NCBI RefSeq assembly: GCF_026340675.1
Contig: NZ_JAPEOX010000002.1
Coordinates: 2,108,001-2,172,000 of the forward strand
From: Streptomyces sp. NBC_01264
GTDB lineage: Bacteria > Actinomycetota > Actinomycetes > Streptomycetales > Streptomycetaceae
DNA: 64,000 nt
Direction of reading: 5' to 3'
The notes beneath the pieces are model-generated. The model was not told the DNA's origin, made no database searches, and was given only the letters and a program-made list of their open reading frames with translations. Both the position numbers and the translations under genes were made by a program. Within the stretch, counting starts at the first letter, position 1. The number at the start of each line of letters is the position of its first letter. Positions 19,303 to 27,091 of the stretch are shown here, one piece after another.

Positions 19303-20252
19303 TGAGCGACGAGACCCTGAACAGGCCCGCACCGCTGATCTCGCGCACCGCCAACGGGGCCGGGCACTTTGCGGTCGCTCTCGCCCACTGGGCCGGCGGC
19401 CACACGATTTCGGAGGAGGAACTCCTGCGGCGCATCGTCAAGGCCCGCGCCGACAAGCACACCGAGGCAGTGGAAGAACACCAGCGGGAAGCCCGGCGTG
19501 CACACCGCAAGGCGACCAAGCTGCGCAGGATCGCCGCCGAAGACGGGGGCCTGGTCCCCGCGGCCCAAAGCGACCTGGACGCTGCCGAGCACACGGCCCG
19601 CCGTCACGAACTCGCCCTCGTGGCCCTGGGCGACTTCGAGATCCGCGACGTTGACCCGGGTCAGATACGGCATCGGCGCCACCGCATTGCGGCTGCCCGC
19701 TGCGCGTTGTTGGCGGTGCCCTTGACGGGGGTCGTGGTCGGGTCGTGGATGCTCGACGGAATCGTGTTCCTGCTGTCGACGGGGGGCGCGGTGGCGGCCT
19801 GCTGCATCCGCGGGAACCGCCCCTTCGAGCGGACCGTGCGGCCGGTCCCCGCCGAACTCCTCGCGGACACTGCCCGGCTTGCCCTGGAGCCCACCGAAGA
19901 CGAGGAGGAGCCAGTGGAGGAGATCGAAACTGCCGACCTCGGGGCCTGGAGGCAGACCCTCCGCCTGTTCGTGGAGCATGCGGTGGCCGCGGCGCACCTG
20001 GAGCGCAAAGGGGGCGTCCTCGCCGGGGATCTCCTCCAAAGACTCCAGGCGTCCGGCCTGTTTCTGGACAGGACCCCCGACGCGTTCCCCGCCGTCCTGC
20101 GGTCCGCGGACATCCCCGTGAAGAAGATCAGCGTGGACGGCGTGAAGGCCCTCGGCGTCCAGTACACGGACCTGACCGCGGCACTCAAGCGGCTACCCCA
20201 ACTCCCCGTCCACCTGGTCCCCGACCTGACCCAGAAGACGGGGGAGTCCTAG
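19302..20252 (+). CDS. Coiled-coil membrane protein of the Spd-like operon
   Basis: A 316-residue protein. Residues ~35-95 form a charged coiled coil (EELLRRIVKARADKHTEAVE, EHQREARRAHRKATKLRR). Two hydrophobic helices around residues 125-165 (ALLAVPLTGVVVGSWMLDGIV) form a hairpin. The C-terminal ~120 residues are soluble and resemble a wHTH/FtsK-gamma-like fold (VEHAVAAAHLERKGGVLAGD), which is only suggestive. It is the last gene of the membrane operon; an inverted repeat follows at 20271-20308. Confidence 0.6.
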   Translation: MSDETLNRPAPLISRTANGAGHFAVALAHWAGGHTISEEELLRRIVKARADKHTEAVEEHQREARRAHRKATKLRRIAAEDGGLVPAAQSDLDAAEHTARRHELALVALGDFEIRDVDPGQIRHRRHRIAAARCALLAVPLTGVVVGSWMLDGIVFLLSTGGAVAACCIRGNRPFERTVRPVPAELLADTARLALEPTEDEEEPVEEIETADLGAWRQTLRLFVEHAVAAAHLERKGGVLAGDLLQRLQASGLFLDRTPDAFPAVLRSADIPVKKISVDGVKALGVQYTDLTAALKRLPQLPVHLVPDLTQKTGES

Positions 20253-20270
20253 CCCCTCCCCCATTCGGCC

Positions 20271-20308
20271 CCCTGACCTCAGGTACCGGCGGTTCCCGCA
20301 GGTCAGGG
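20271..20308 (+). terminator. Inverted repeat after the Spd-like operon
   Basis: CCCTGACCT (20271-20279) pairs perfectly with AGGTCAGGG (20300-20308), 19 nt after the operon stop. It is probably a terminator. Nothing else is recognisable up to 20506. Confidence 0.55.
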
Positions 20309-20506
20309 CGTACCGGGTACCGCAGGAACCACCCCGCCCCCCTCTCCGGGGGAGAGGCTGCATAGCCACCCCTGACCGGTCTCCTGGCCGTGCTCCTCAG
20401 CCCTGGCTGAGGGGTCGCGGAGGCCCGACCGGCCGCCACCCCCGCGCCCGCCCTGGGCCGGGGGTTTCGCGTTACCCGAGAGGACGTCCTGCCCGAGAAG
20501 CCCCCC

Positions 20507-20848
20507 GTGGAGCACCTCCGCGACGCCGCCGAGTCGATCCGCAAATTCAACCTGGCCACCCTCCGGACGACCGCCCTGGCCGGCCCGCCGGACGTCTCCG
20601 ATGTCGTGCAGTCGCTCATCACGATCGTCCACCGCATCCCGCAAGCCCTGGAGCAGACCAGCGGCGCCCTCCAGCGCCACCACAGGGAGGGATCCATTCG
20701 CATGGACGACGGGAGTGACCCGCGCCCCGCGGTCCTCACCGCCGAGGAGAACCTGACGGCCGCCGAGGTGGACCTGACCGACGACATTTTGCCCCTGCTG
20801 AAAAAGGCCGGGGCCGCGACGGCACGCATGGGCACGACCCGGGTCTAG
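20507..20848 (+). CDS. Small helical protein of unknown function
   Basis: A 113-residue protein from a GTG start, largely alpha-helical by composition (LRDAAESIRKFNLATL; VQSLITIVHRIPQALEQTSG; DDILPLLKKAGAATARMG). No membrane helix and no recognised family. The ribosome site is weak, so the start is uncertain. Confidence 0.45.
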   Translation: MEHLRDAAESIRKFNLATLRTTALAGPPDVSDVVQSLITIVHRIPQALEQTSGALQRHHREGSIRMDDGSDPRPAVLTAEENLTAAEVDLTDDILPLLKKAGAATARMGTTRV

Positions 20849-20865
20849 TTCAGATTCGAACGAAA

Positions 20866-20875
20866 TTCTCGAGAA
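20866..20875. promoter_or_regulatory. Palindrome TTCTCGAGAA upstream of the Cys-rich gene
   Basis: A perfect 10-bp palindrome in an AT-rich spacer, 22 bp before a start codon. A nearly identical TTCTC-C-GAGAA occurs in the divergent promoter at 32037-32047, which makes both candidates for one element-encoded repressor. Confidence 0.4.
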
Positions 20876-20896
20876 AATTGGAATGAGGAGATCCAC

Positions 20897-21172
20897 ATGA
20901 CCGAGGTTGAGATCGAGACCTCCCCGGTACGTCCCGAGGGTGGCGGCACCGAGCCCCACGACCTGATGTGCACCCGCTGCGGCTGGACCTTCGGAATGCT
21001 GTGCCCAGAGTGCGGGCCCGGCTGCGGCTGCTCCACCGAGTGCTCCGGCTGGCGCCACAGCGAGTACCGGCAGGACGAGGACGACGAGCCCGGCGACTGC
21101 GGAGACGACGAGTGCGAGGGCTGTGACGACTGCTCGCCCTACGGGATGGCGTACGGAGAGGCGGGCTGGTGA
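20897..21172 (+). CDS. Cys-rich acidic protein, probable zinc-binding
   Basis: A 91-residue protein with GAGGAG eight nt before the ATG. It has eleven Cys: CTRCGWTFGMLCPECGPGCG forms a zinc-ribbon-like double knuckle, followed by an acidic C-D-D/E-C cluster (GDCGDDECEGCDDC). It probably binds metal. No named family is recognised. Confidence 0.55.
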   Translation: MTEVEIETSPVRPEGGGTEPHDLMCTRCGWTFGMLCPECGPGCGCSTECSGWRHSEYRQDEDDEPGDCGDDECEGCDDCSPYGMAYGEAGW

Positions 21173-21252
21173 CTGTCGCCGGCACCCACCGGCGGGATTT
21201 TCTCGCCGAGAGAGGCCCAGCACCGTACTGTGAGGTAGTGGAGAGGAGCACC

Positions 21253-21780
21253 ATGAGCGACACCATCGACCTGGTACCCGAGGACGAGGATGCGGTGGAA
21301 GTCACCGTGCGTCTGCCCCGCGCTGCTGCCTTGGCCGCCGAGCGCCACGACCTGCTCCCCCTCGCCCGTCTCCTCGCGGATGCCGCCTCCCCGGCCCGCG
21401 CGCACGCACGTCTCCTCCTGGTGGAGGCTGTGAGCGCGCTGGAGACGTCGCTCCCCCGCCGGATCCCGCTCCCGCCCCTGGCCCTCCCGCGCCTGCGGCC
21501 TCCCGTCTCGTACCGGGCCGAAGCATGCGCCGTGACCGATCTCGCGTACGAGTCGCTGGCCCGTATCGAGGGGCAGGTGTACGCCCTGGTTCCGATAGAG
21601 GAGCCGGAGGAGCCCGTGGACTGGGACGCGATGGAAGCTGAGGCGGACCGGCAGAAGGCCGCGGGCATGACCAGCGGGCCGGTATCGGGCGAGGACTTCC
21701 TTTCGATGATCGCGGGCGAGTCCGGGCGGACCCTGGAAGAGCTGCTGACAGACGCTGGGATGAGCCGAGGGGACATCTGA
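21253..21780 (+). CDS. Putative antitoxin partner of RelE/HigB-like toxin
   Basis: A 175-residue protein starting at ATG 21253, with GAGGAG upstream. The first half is helical and Leu/Ala/Arg-rich; the acidic C-terminus ends in a short helix (SGEDFLSMIAGESGRTLEEL). It precedes a RelE/HigB-like toxin by four nt, which suggests it is the antitoxin or a coupled regulator. No classical antitoxin DNA-binding domain is obvious, so the assignment rests on context. Confidence 0.5.
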   Translation: MSDTIDLVPEDEDAVEVTVRLPRAAALAAERHDLLPLARLLADAASPARAHARLLLVEAVSALETSLPRRIPLPPLALPRLRPPVSYRAEACAVTDLAYESLARIEGQVYALVPIEEPEEPVDWDAMEAEADRQKAAGMTSGPVSGEDFLSMIAGESGRTLEELLTDAGMSRGDI

Positions 21781-21784
21781 GCAC

Positions 21785-22078
21785 TTGCCTACGTACGAGT
21801 GGCTCAGCGCCTTCGGCCTGGACCTGAAAAAGCTCACCCCTGCTCAGCGTGCGGCCTTCGAAACCGCCATCGTGCTGTTCGTCGCCGACCTCAAGGCGGG
21901 GAATGGCTTCCGGGCGAGCCTGCGCGTGAAGAAGATGCAGGGCCATGACGGCATCTGGGAGATGAGCTTCGGCGCCGACTCCCGGGCCACCTTCGAGTAC
22001 GGCCCCGAGCAGGTCCCCGGCGAGGTGCACGTGAAGTGGCGCCGGGTCGGTACGCACGACGTCTTCAAGCGCCCCTGA
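21785..22078 (+). CDS. RelE/HigB-family toxin
   Basis: Ninety-seven residues from a TTG start at 21785. The pattern FRASLRVKKMQGHDGIWEMS followed by RATFEYG and a terminal GEVHVKWRRVGTHDVFKRP fits the ParE/RelE/HigB toxin fold: basic strand, the (G)-x-W-E-(L/M) strand, and a terminal H-D-x-F/Y-K motif. Such toxins are ribosome-dependent mRNA nucleases. It is followed by a strong terminator. Confidence 0.7.
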   Translation: MPTYEWLSAFGLDLKKLTPAQRAAFETAIVLFVADLKAGNGFRASLRVKKMQGHDGIWEMSFGADSRATFEYGPEQVPGEVHVKWRRVGTHDVFKRP

Positions 22079-22090
22079 GCCCACACGCGA

Positions 22091-22125
22091 CGAAACCCCT
22101 CGCACACAGCTGGCGGGGGGTTTCG
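22091..22125 (+). terminator. Terminator of the toxin-antitoxin pair
   Basis: CGAAACCCCTCGC and GCGGGGGGTTTCG form a 13-bp stem (one mismatch) around a 9-nt loop, followed by CTGTTTCT. Confidence 0.8.
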
Positions 22126-22221
22126 CTGTTTCTACGGCTCATCCTGCGTACCGATCGGTACGAGATTCAATCTTCTGTACGCTCGCCGGGCCCCCATCAC
22201 GTATTGCCAGAAGGACGCCAC

Positions 22222-23199
22222 GTGACCTATCCGCCGCCGTACCCTTACCCGCACGCGCCTGTACGGCGCTGGTGGCAGCACCCGGCACTGATCATTTCCG
22301 CGCTGATCGTCATACCGCCCGCAGGTATCGCCCTCGCCTGGCTGAGTCAGTGGAACCAGACGAAGAAAATCATCGCGACCGTACTCGCCGGCCTATGGTT
22401 CCTGACGCCCTTCCTCGGCGATCCACCGAAGAAGACTGAGACTGCCGCGAAGCCAAAGGCTGCCGCAGCCACGCCCGCGACATCCCCGAGCCCGACCGAA
22501 CCGCCCAGCTACGTCGGCCAGAACCTCAAGCAGGCGAAGACCGACGCCTACGCCGCCGGTTACAACTCGATCTCCCACGACGCGAGCCCTGGCAACGCCG
22601 GCCAGTGGGACGACGGCAACTGGAAAGTCTGCTTTCAGGCCCCCGCAGCGAACCCCGTGGGGAAGATGGCCACGCTCGACTTCGGTGTCGTGCGCAATGA
22701 GTGGCCGTGCCCGGCCAAGGACGGCGAGCCGATTCCCTATCCGAAGATGCCGAAGGTCGTCGGCCTGACCTTCGTCAAGGCGTCCGAGGCCCTCAAGCCG
22801 ATCAGCCTTCAGAAGATCGAGCCCCAGAGCGCGTACACCGACGTCACCCTCCCCGCCACAGTGGACGACTGGACCGTCTGCTTCCAGGAACCGGAAGAGG
22901 GCAAGGAGATCCAGTACCCCAAGACGACAACCGCGTACCTCAAGGTCGTGGCGCCTGGGACGGGGTGCCCAGCAGCGGAGTACACCAAGCTGCACCCAGA
23001 CCCGACTCCGCCGAGCAACGATGACGACTCCAGCAGCTCCTCGGGTGGCTCCTCCAGTTCTGGCGGGGGTGGCCAGACCGGAGTCGGCTTCGGCCGCTTC
23101 TGCTCCCCCGTCGGCGCCCGCGCCATCACCAGCGACGGCAGGCCCGCGAAGTGCTTCATGGGCAAGGACGGACGCGCCCGCTGGGGCTATGCGAGCTGA
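22222..23199 (+). CDS. Membrane-anchored PASTA-like protein
   Basis: A 325-residue protein starting at GTG 22222, with AAGGA upstream. A Pro-rich cytoplasmic start, two hydrophobic segments (ALIISALIVIPPAGIALAWL; IIATVLAGLWFLTPFLG) and an Ala/Pro/Thr linker lead to two tandem PASTA-like domains (SYVGQNLKQAKTDAYAAGYN and PKVVGLTFVKASEALKPISL), each with a W-x-V-C-F-Q step. A Ser/Gly-rich linker and a short Cys-containing module (GRFCSPVGARAIT) follow. It is probably exposed at the cell surface. The second domain is clearly related to that of the damaged gene at 55992. Confidence 0.65.
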   Translation: MTYPPPYPYPHAPVRRWWQHPALIISALIVIPPAGIALAWLSQWNQTKKIIATVLAGLWFLTPFLGDPPKKTETAAKPKAAAATPATSPSPTEPPSYVGQNLKQAKTDAYAAGYNSISHDASPGNAGQWDDGNWKVCFQAPAANPVGKMATLDFGVVRNEWPCPAKDGEPIPYPKMPKVVGLTFVKASEALKPISLQKIEPQSAYTDVTLPATVDDWTVCFQEPEEGKEIQYPKTTTAYLKVVAPGTGCPAAEYTKLHPDPTPPSNDDDSSSSSGGSSSSGGGGQTGVGFGRFCSPVGARAITSDGRPAKCFMGKDGRARWGYAS

Positions 23200-23209
23200 A
23201 CGAGCACCA

Positions 23210-23236
23210 GGCCCTCGCCCACAGCGGGCGAGGGCC
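23210..23236 (+). terminator. Terminator of the PASTA-like gene
   Basis: A perfect 11-bp stem GGCCCTCGCCC / GGGCGAGGGCC with a 5-nt loop, followed by TTCTTCGTTT. Confidence 0.85.
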
Positions 23237-23374
23237 TTCTTCGTTTCCAGCCTCCGCGGGGCAGGCATTAGCCGGTGCCGCGGACCCTGGCCGGTTCACA
23301 CCCTTGACGCTCTCGCAGCCCTCGACCAACCTCACACGCAAATACGCGCAATCCACTGGACAGGGGAGATCGCC

Positions 23375-23638
23375 ATGCAGCTACGGTTCGTCGGGATAGA
23401 CCCCAGCACCGGCGATGACGAGAGCCCGATGGTGTGGGTGGACGACGAAGAGAAGGAGCTGGTGGTCCAGGGCTGGAAGCCCGGCGAGGCGCTGCTGACG
23501 AAGATCGGCAGCACCGAGTGGGTCCCCGGCCACGCCGTCGGCATCCCCGACCACGAGAACGTGACCCGTATCCCGCTCCGGATGGCGGGAATCATCAGGA
23601 AGGCGCTAGACGATGCAGAACGTGCCGGGCTTCTCTGA
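23375..23638 (+). CDS. Small protein paired with the DUF6879 gene
   Basis: An 87-residue protein starting at ATG 23375, with GGGGAGA upstream. It contains FVGIDPSTGDDESPMVWVDD and ends in a helical RKALDDAERAGLL. Small proteins of this kind regularly precede DUF6879/XRE-DUF5753 genes in Streptomyces. It overlaps the next gene by 26 nt, so the two are translationally coupled. Function is unknown; a regulatory partner is likely. Confidence 0.6.
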   Translation: MQLRFVGIDPSTGDDESPMVWVDDEEKELVVQGWKPGEALLTKIGSTEWVPGHAVGIPDHENVTRIPLRMAGIIRKALDDAERAGLL

Positions 23639-24134
23639 ACTGCTGGCCGGTGCTCAGCACTCCGCGGTACACCTGGAGATGCGCGACTCCTACGGGGTCG
23701 ACAAGGAGAAAGGCCCCTTCGCGGCGTGGCGGGACGGTGTCCGGCTCGACCCCGACGACCGTGCGACGTGGTGGCGGCCCTGGCTCGACCTCATCTCTCA
23801 AGCCGTCGCCCGGGGTGTGGTGATCCGTCGCGCGCGCATCGTCTCCGAACCGGTCACCGAGTACATCCGCTTCGAGCACTCGGGCACGTTCACCAACATC
23901 GCGGCAGGCGAACAGGTCCGCTGGCTGCCCCGCCGTCAAGCGTCGGACATCGCGCTCCCCGGAAACGACTTCTGGCTGTTCGACGGCAAGATCGTCCGCT
24001 TCAACCACTTCACCGGTGACGGTGCGTCCGCCGGGCCGGAGATGCGCGAAGAGCCCGCCGTGGCCAAGCTCTGCGCAGACGCGTTCGAGTCGGTGTGGGA
24101 GCGTGGCATCCCGCACGAGCAGTACACCGTCTGA
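23613..24134 (+). CDS. DUF6879-family protein
   Basis: A 173-residue protein with the family pattern FSELLAGAQHSAVHLEMRDS, WRPWLDLISQAVARGVVIRR and LPGNDFWLFDGKIVRFNHF. These proteins are almost always next to an XRE-DUF5753 regulator, as here (16 nt downstream). They are thought to work with it in signalling or development, but no biochemical role is established. Confidence 0.75.
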   Translation: MQNVPGFSELLAGAQHSAVHLEMRDSYGVDKEKGPFAAWRDGVRLDPDDRATWWRPWLDLISQAVARGVVIRRARIVSEPVTEYIRFEHSGTFTNIAAGEQVRWLPRRQASDIALPGNDFWLFDGKIVRFNHFTGDGASAGPEMREEPAVAKLCADAFESVWERGIPHEQYTV

Positions 24135-24150
24135 CCCACACAGCACACCG

Positions 24151-24999
24151 ATGTCCGCCTCCCCGTCCTCCAGCGCCCAGACGGCCCGTCTCGCGGTCGC
24201 CGCACGCCTGCGCGAAATCATGCTGGACGCCGGCCTCCAAGGGCAGGAGCTGGCGGCCTTGTGCGGGTGGAACGGCGCCAAGACCTCCCGCATCATCAAC
24301 GCCAAGACCGCGCCGTCCGACAAGGACATCCGGGCGTGGTGCACCGCGTGCGGCGCGGACGGCCAGGCCGAGGATCTGATCGCCGCAAGCCGCGCGGTCG
24401 ACTCCATGTACGTCGAGTGGCGCAGGCTCACCCGTACGGGCCTGCGCCGACTGCAAGAGTCCGCGGTCCCCCTCTACGAGCGCACCCGCCATTTCAGGGC
24501 TTACTCCTCCCGCGTCGTGCCGGGCGTCCTACAGACCGAGGCATACGCAACCGCCCTGCTCGCCACCGTCGCCGACTTCCGCCGCACGCCCGACGACGTC
24601 GCCGATGCCGTGACGGCCCGCCTGGCCCGCTCCCGCATCATCCGCACCGGGAACCACCGCTTCGCGATCCTGGTGGAGGAAGGGGTCCTGTACTACCGCC
24701 TCGGCAGCGCCGAGACGATGGCCGAGCAGCTGAGACACCTCCTCTCGGCCATGTCGCTACCCGCCGTCTCCCTCGGCGTCATCCCGTTCACCGCCGAGCG
24801 CAGCATGTGGCCGACCGAGACGTTCAACGTCTTCGATGACGTACAGGCAAACGTGGAACTCCTGTCTGCTCAGGTGACCGTCACCTCGCCCAGCGAACTC
24901 GCCCTGTACGTCCAGGCATTCGACAGGTTCAAGGATCTGGCGGTGCACGGAGCACGGGCACGGGCCCTGATCTCCAGGGCAATCGACTCCCTGAGCTGA
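24151..24999 (+). CDS. XRE-family regulator with DUF5753 domain
   Basis: A 282-residue protein with the standard two-part layout. The N-terminal HTH (LREIMLDAGLQGQELAALCG then SRIINAKTAPSDKDIRAW) is followed by the DUF5753 domain (LYERTRHFRAYSSRVVPGVL, YATALLATVADFRRTPDDV, VLYYRLGSAETMAEQLRHLL). Streptomyces genomes encode dozens of these DNA-binding regulators, often with small DUF397 or DUF6879 partners. It may control the genes up to the RiPP-like locus, which begins 0.9 kb downstream on the same strand. Confidence 0.85.
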   Translation: MSASPSSSAQTARLAVAARLREIMLDAGLQGQELAALCGWNGAKTSRIINAKTAPSDKDIRAWCTACGADGQAEDLIAASRAVDSMYVEWRRLTRTGLRRLQESAVPLYERTRHFRAYSSRVVPGVLQTEAYATALLATVADFRRTPDDVADAVTARLARSRIIRTGNHRFAILVEEGVLYYRLGSAETMAEQLRHLLSAMSLPAVSLGVIPFTAERSMWPTETFNVFDDVQANVELLSAQVTVTSPSELALYVQAFDRFKDLAVHGARARALISRAIDSLS

Positions 25000-25147
25000 A
25001 ATTCTGCAATCGCGTGCAAACGCGTTGTTGGCGCCTGGCGCCGCTCCCTACCGTGGTGTTCGCCCCCTTAGCAGCGGGCCGCACCGCCACCTCCCCCGTG
25101 TCGCGCCTGCGGCCCGCTGCGCCCTCCGCCGGAGAGGAGCACCAACG

Positions 25148-25321
25148 ATGACCACGCCCTCCCAGCCCCGCAGTAGCAGCAGCCGCACCCCAGAGCCAGA
25201 GCAGCCCGGCGCCCCCTCCCGAGCCCTGCGGATACGGGGCGCGTCCGGCTGGAAGCGGTTCAGGAAACGGGCCGACATGCAGCTCCCCGCCGGCCGAGGC
25301 GAGCAGGATCCCCCGCGGTGA
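25148..25321 (+). CDS. Small basic protein
   Basis: Fifty-seven residues from ATG 25148, with GAGGAG upstream. Ser/Pro/Arg-rich, ending in a basic segment (ASGWKRFRKRADMQLPAGRG). The stop overlaps the next GTG start. No family is recognised; it heads a coupled set of three small genes. Confidence 0.5.
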   Translation: MTTPSQPRSSSSRTPEPEQPGAPSRALRIRGASGWKRFRKRADMQLPAGRGEQDPPR

Positions 25322-25536
25322 GCCGTTCAAAGAGCAGGCGCCCCTCCTGGCTGTATGAGGGGGCCCGTGTCCTCGACGCGGACGACCGGGAAGCAATCGT
25401 CCAGTTCATCGGCGAGTTCGAGGACCCCGCCACCCGCCGTGTCATCCCCGAAGCCGTGTTCCTGAGGCCCGAGGGCGGGGGCCGGGAGTGGGTCGTGCCG
25501 GACCACCAGGCGCTGCGAGAGGCGGACGCCCGATGA
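25318..25536 (+). CDS. Small protein of unknown function
   Basis: Seventy-two residues with an SH3-like beta pattern (YEGARVLDADDREAIVQFIG; TRRVIPEAVFLRPEGGGREW). It starts in GTGA overlap and ends in ATGA overlap with the next gene. This domain type recurs in Streptomyces accessory regions but has no known function. Confidence 0.55.
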   Translation: MSRSKSRRPSWLYEGARVLDADDREAIVQFIGEFEDPATRRVIPEAVFLRPEGGGREWVVPDHQALREADAR

Positions 25537-25700
25537 CCGACCGCAGCCACTTACCCGAACCCGGCTGGGGCATGATCTGCGCCCTCCTCGCCATCGGCCT
25601 CGCTGGTCCCGCCGTCTCCCTCTCCGGGGACGTCCTCGACCTGGCCGAGCCGGTTGCAGCGCCCCCTCCGGCCACCGCGCCGGACGTACCGCCCTCGTAG
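25533..25700 (+). CDS. Small membrane peptide
   Basis: Fifty-five residues in ATGA overlap with the preceding gene. One hydrophobic helix (GMICALLAIGLAGPAVSLSG) is followed by an acidic, Pro/Ala-rich tail (EPVAAPPPATAPDVPPS). Its position just before the putative RiPP precursor makes a role in export or immunity possible but unproven. Confidence 0.5.
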   Translation: MTDRSHLPEPGWGMICALLAIGLAGPAVSLSGDVLDLAEPVAAPPPATAPDVPPS

Positions 25701-25765
25701 GCCGCCCACATACTCCCTGCCCGTCCATGTCTCGCAGGCGCACGGCACGGCCAGGGTGCACCACT

Positions 25766-25802
25766 CCCCGCCCGAACCTTCCCGGCAGTCGGCCGGGCGG
25801 GG
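25766..25802 (+). terminator. Hairpin between the small-gene operon and the RiPP precursor
   Basis: CCCCGCCCG (25766-25774) pairs with CGGGCGGGG (25794-25802). It separates the small-gene operon from the precursor gene, which suggests the precursor has its own promoter or is reached through a partial terminator. Confidence 0.55.
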
Positions 25803-25882
25803 CCCTGCACCACCAGCACCACCAGCATGACCCCGCACCGCACCGGTACGGGGCTGACATTTTCGTGAGAGGAATGATCCCC

Positions 25883-26041
25883 ATGTCCCATGACATTCAG
25901 GTCAACGACCTGACGCGGCGCCTCGACCACTCCGTCCCGGACGGCGACTTCGCCCCCGCGGCGGCCGTCGCATCCCTGACCCGGCGCCTCGACCACTCGG
26001 TGCCGGACGGCGACTTCGCCCCGGAGGGGACCGCGGTCTGA
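25883..26041 (+). CDS. Putative RiPP precursor peptide with two 16-residue core repeats
   Basis: A 52-residue peptide starting at ATG 25883, with GAGAGGA spaced nine nt upstream; an ATG at 25874 lies too close to that site. After a short start (MSHDIQVND) it contains LTRRLDHSVPDGDFAP at residues 10-25 and again, identically, at 32-47. The copies are 22 residues apart, joined by AAAVAS, with a short EGTAV tail. The repeated block plus neighbouring HExxH and 2OG-Fe(II) enzymes fit a ribosomally made, post-translationally modified peptide with multiple cores. Asp, His, Asn or Pro in each core are plausible hydroxylation sites. I recognise no known precursor family. Confidence 0.6.
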   Translation: MSHDIQVNDLTRRLDHSVPDGDFAPAAAVASLTRRLDHSVPDGDFAPEGTAV

Positions 26042-26142
26042 CCTCGGCCATGCACTGACTTCGCGGGGCGTCTCGGCTGCTCATACCGGGGCGCCCCGTA
26101 CCCGTCTCCGCCACCCGCATACCCGACCAAGGAGAGTTCACC

Positions 26143-27069
26143 GTGCAGACCACCATCGCCACCCGTGTAGCCTCCGGCTCCTTCTTCGATCTCGGCCGAA
26201 GGGACCCGGCACTGATCCGTCTGCGCGAGGACGACGCCGAACAGGCCCTCCCGTTCGCCCTGATGGAACGCCTCGTGAAGTCCGGCATCCCCTACGCCGA
26301 GCACGCCCGCTCCTTGCGCAGTGAGCGCGTGCACGTGGCCGGGACCGGCTTCGACTGGTTCGACGGCGCGTTGCCCGGACAGATCGCCGACGAGATCAAC
26401 CTGACGGACTACGAGATCACCGCGCACACCGACGAGCGCCGCGCAGCACTGACCCGGGCATTGGAGCGGCTGGCCGCGGCCCACCCCGACGCCTTCGCCC
26501 GCGTGCAGGAGTTCGTCCGGGGCCTGCTGTGGGTGGGCCTCAAGCCCGGCATCCGCAACTCGTCGCTGACCAGCTCCAGTGACCCGGCGCTCCCGTACGT
26601 CATCGTGTTCTCCGAGAAGGCACAGCACCACATCCCGCCGAATACCGTCAGCGCCGAGCCGTCCCACTTCTTTCTCGCGGAGAACATCCTCCACGAGGGC
26701 ATCCACCAGTCGGTCAGCTTCCACGTCCTCCAGCACCAGGTCTTCGCCGACGGGTACTCCTCGAAGACCTCCCCCAAGATCGAGATCGCGTGGCGCGCTA
26801 CTCAGGGGGTCGCCCGAAACCAGTTCTGGGAGGTGGACCGGGCCTTCCACGCGACGTGCGTGTACAACCAACTGCTGCGGTTCCGCCGGACCGAACTCGA
26901 CCGCGACGACCTGACCGCGGGCGAGCGAAAGGGTTTCCAAGCCGCCTACGACGAGGGCATGCCGGCCGTCCGCTACCTCATGGACCAGCTCGAACTCCTG
27001 GAAGAGCACTTCACCGTGCACGGCCGGGAGCTGCTGGCCGACCTGCGCCACCAGACCGACCAGCTCTAG
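26143..27069 (+). CDS. HExxH-type peptide-modifying enzyme (putative peptide beta-hydroxylase)
   Basis: A 308-residue protein starting at GTG 26143, with AAGGAGAG upstream. The metal motif HEGIH is at residues 184-188 in NILHEGIHQSVSFHVLQHQV, and a conserved-looking H236 in VDRAFHATCVYNQLLRF is a likely third ligand. This arrangement fits the HEXXH peptide-modification family associated with RiPP clusters, members of which have been named alpha-ketoglutarate-dependent HExxH peptide beta-hydroxylases. It is not a secreted protease: no signal peptide or propeptide is present. It lies between the repeat peptide and a 2OG-Fe(II) oxygenase on the same strand. Confidence 0.7.
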   Translation: MQTTIATRVASGSFFDLGRRDPALIRLREDDAEQALPFALMERLVKSGIPYAEHARSLRSERVHVAGTGFDWFDGALPGQIADEINLTDYEITAHTDERRAALTRALERLAAAHPDAFARVQEFVRGLLWVGLKPGIRNSSLTSSSDPALPYVIVFSEKAQHHIPPNTVSAEPSHFFLAENILHEGIHQSVSFHVLQHQVFADGYSSKTSPKIEIAWRATQGVARNQFWEVDRAFHATCVYNQLLRFRRTELDRDDLTAGERKGFQAAYDEGMPAVRYLMDQLELLEEHFTVHGRELLADLRHQTDQL

Positions 27070-27091
27070 CCACCGGACAAGGGAGAGGCGA

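Noticed and set aside
26143..27069. Reading the HEGIH protein as a secreted metalloprotease
   Set aside because: No signal peptide, propeptide or Met-turn; the downstream His and genomic context fit the peptide-modifying HExxH family better.
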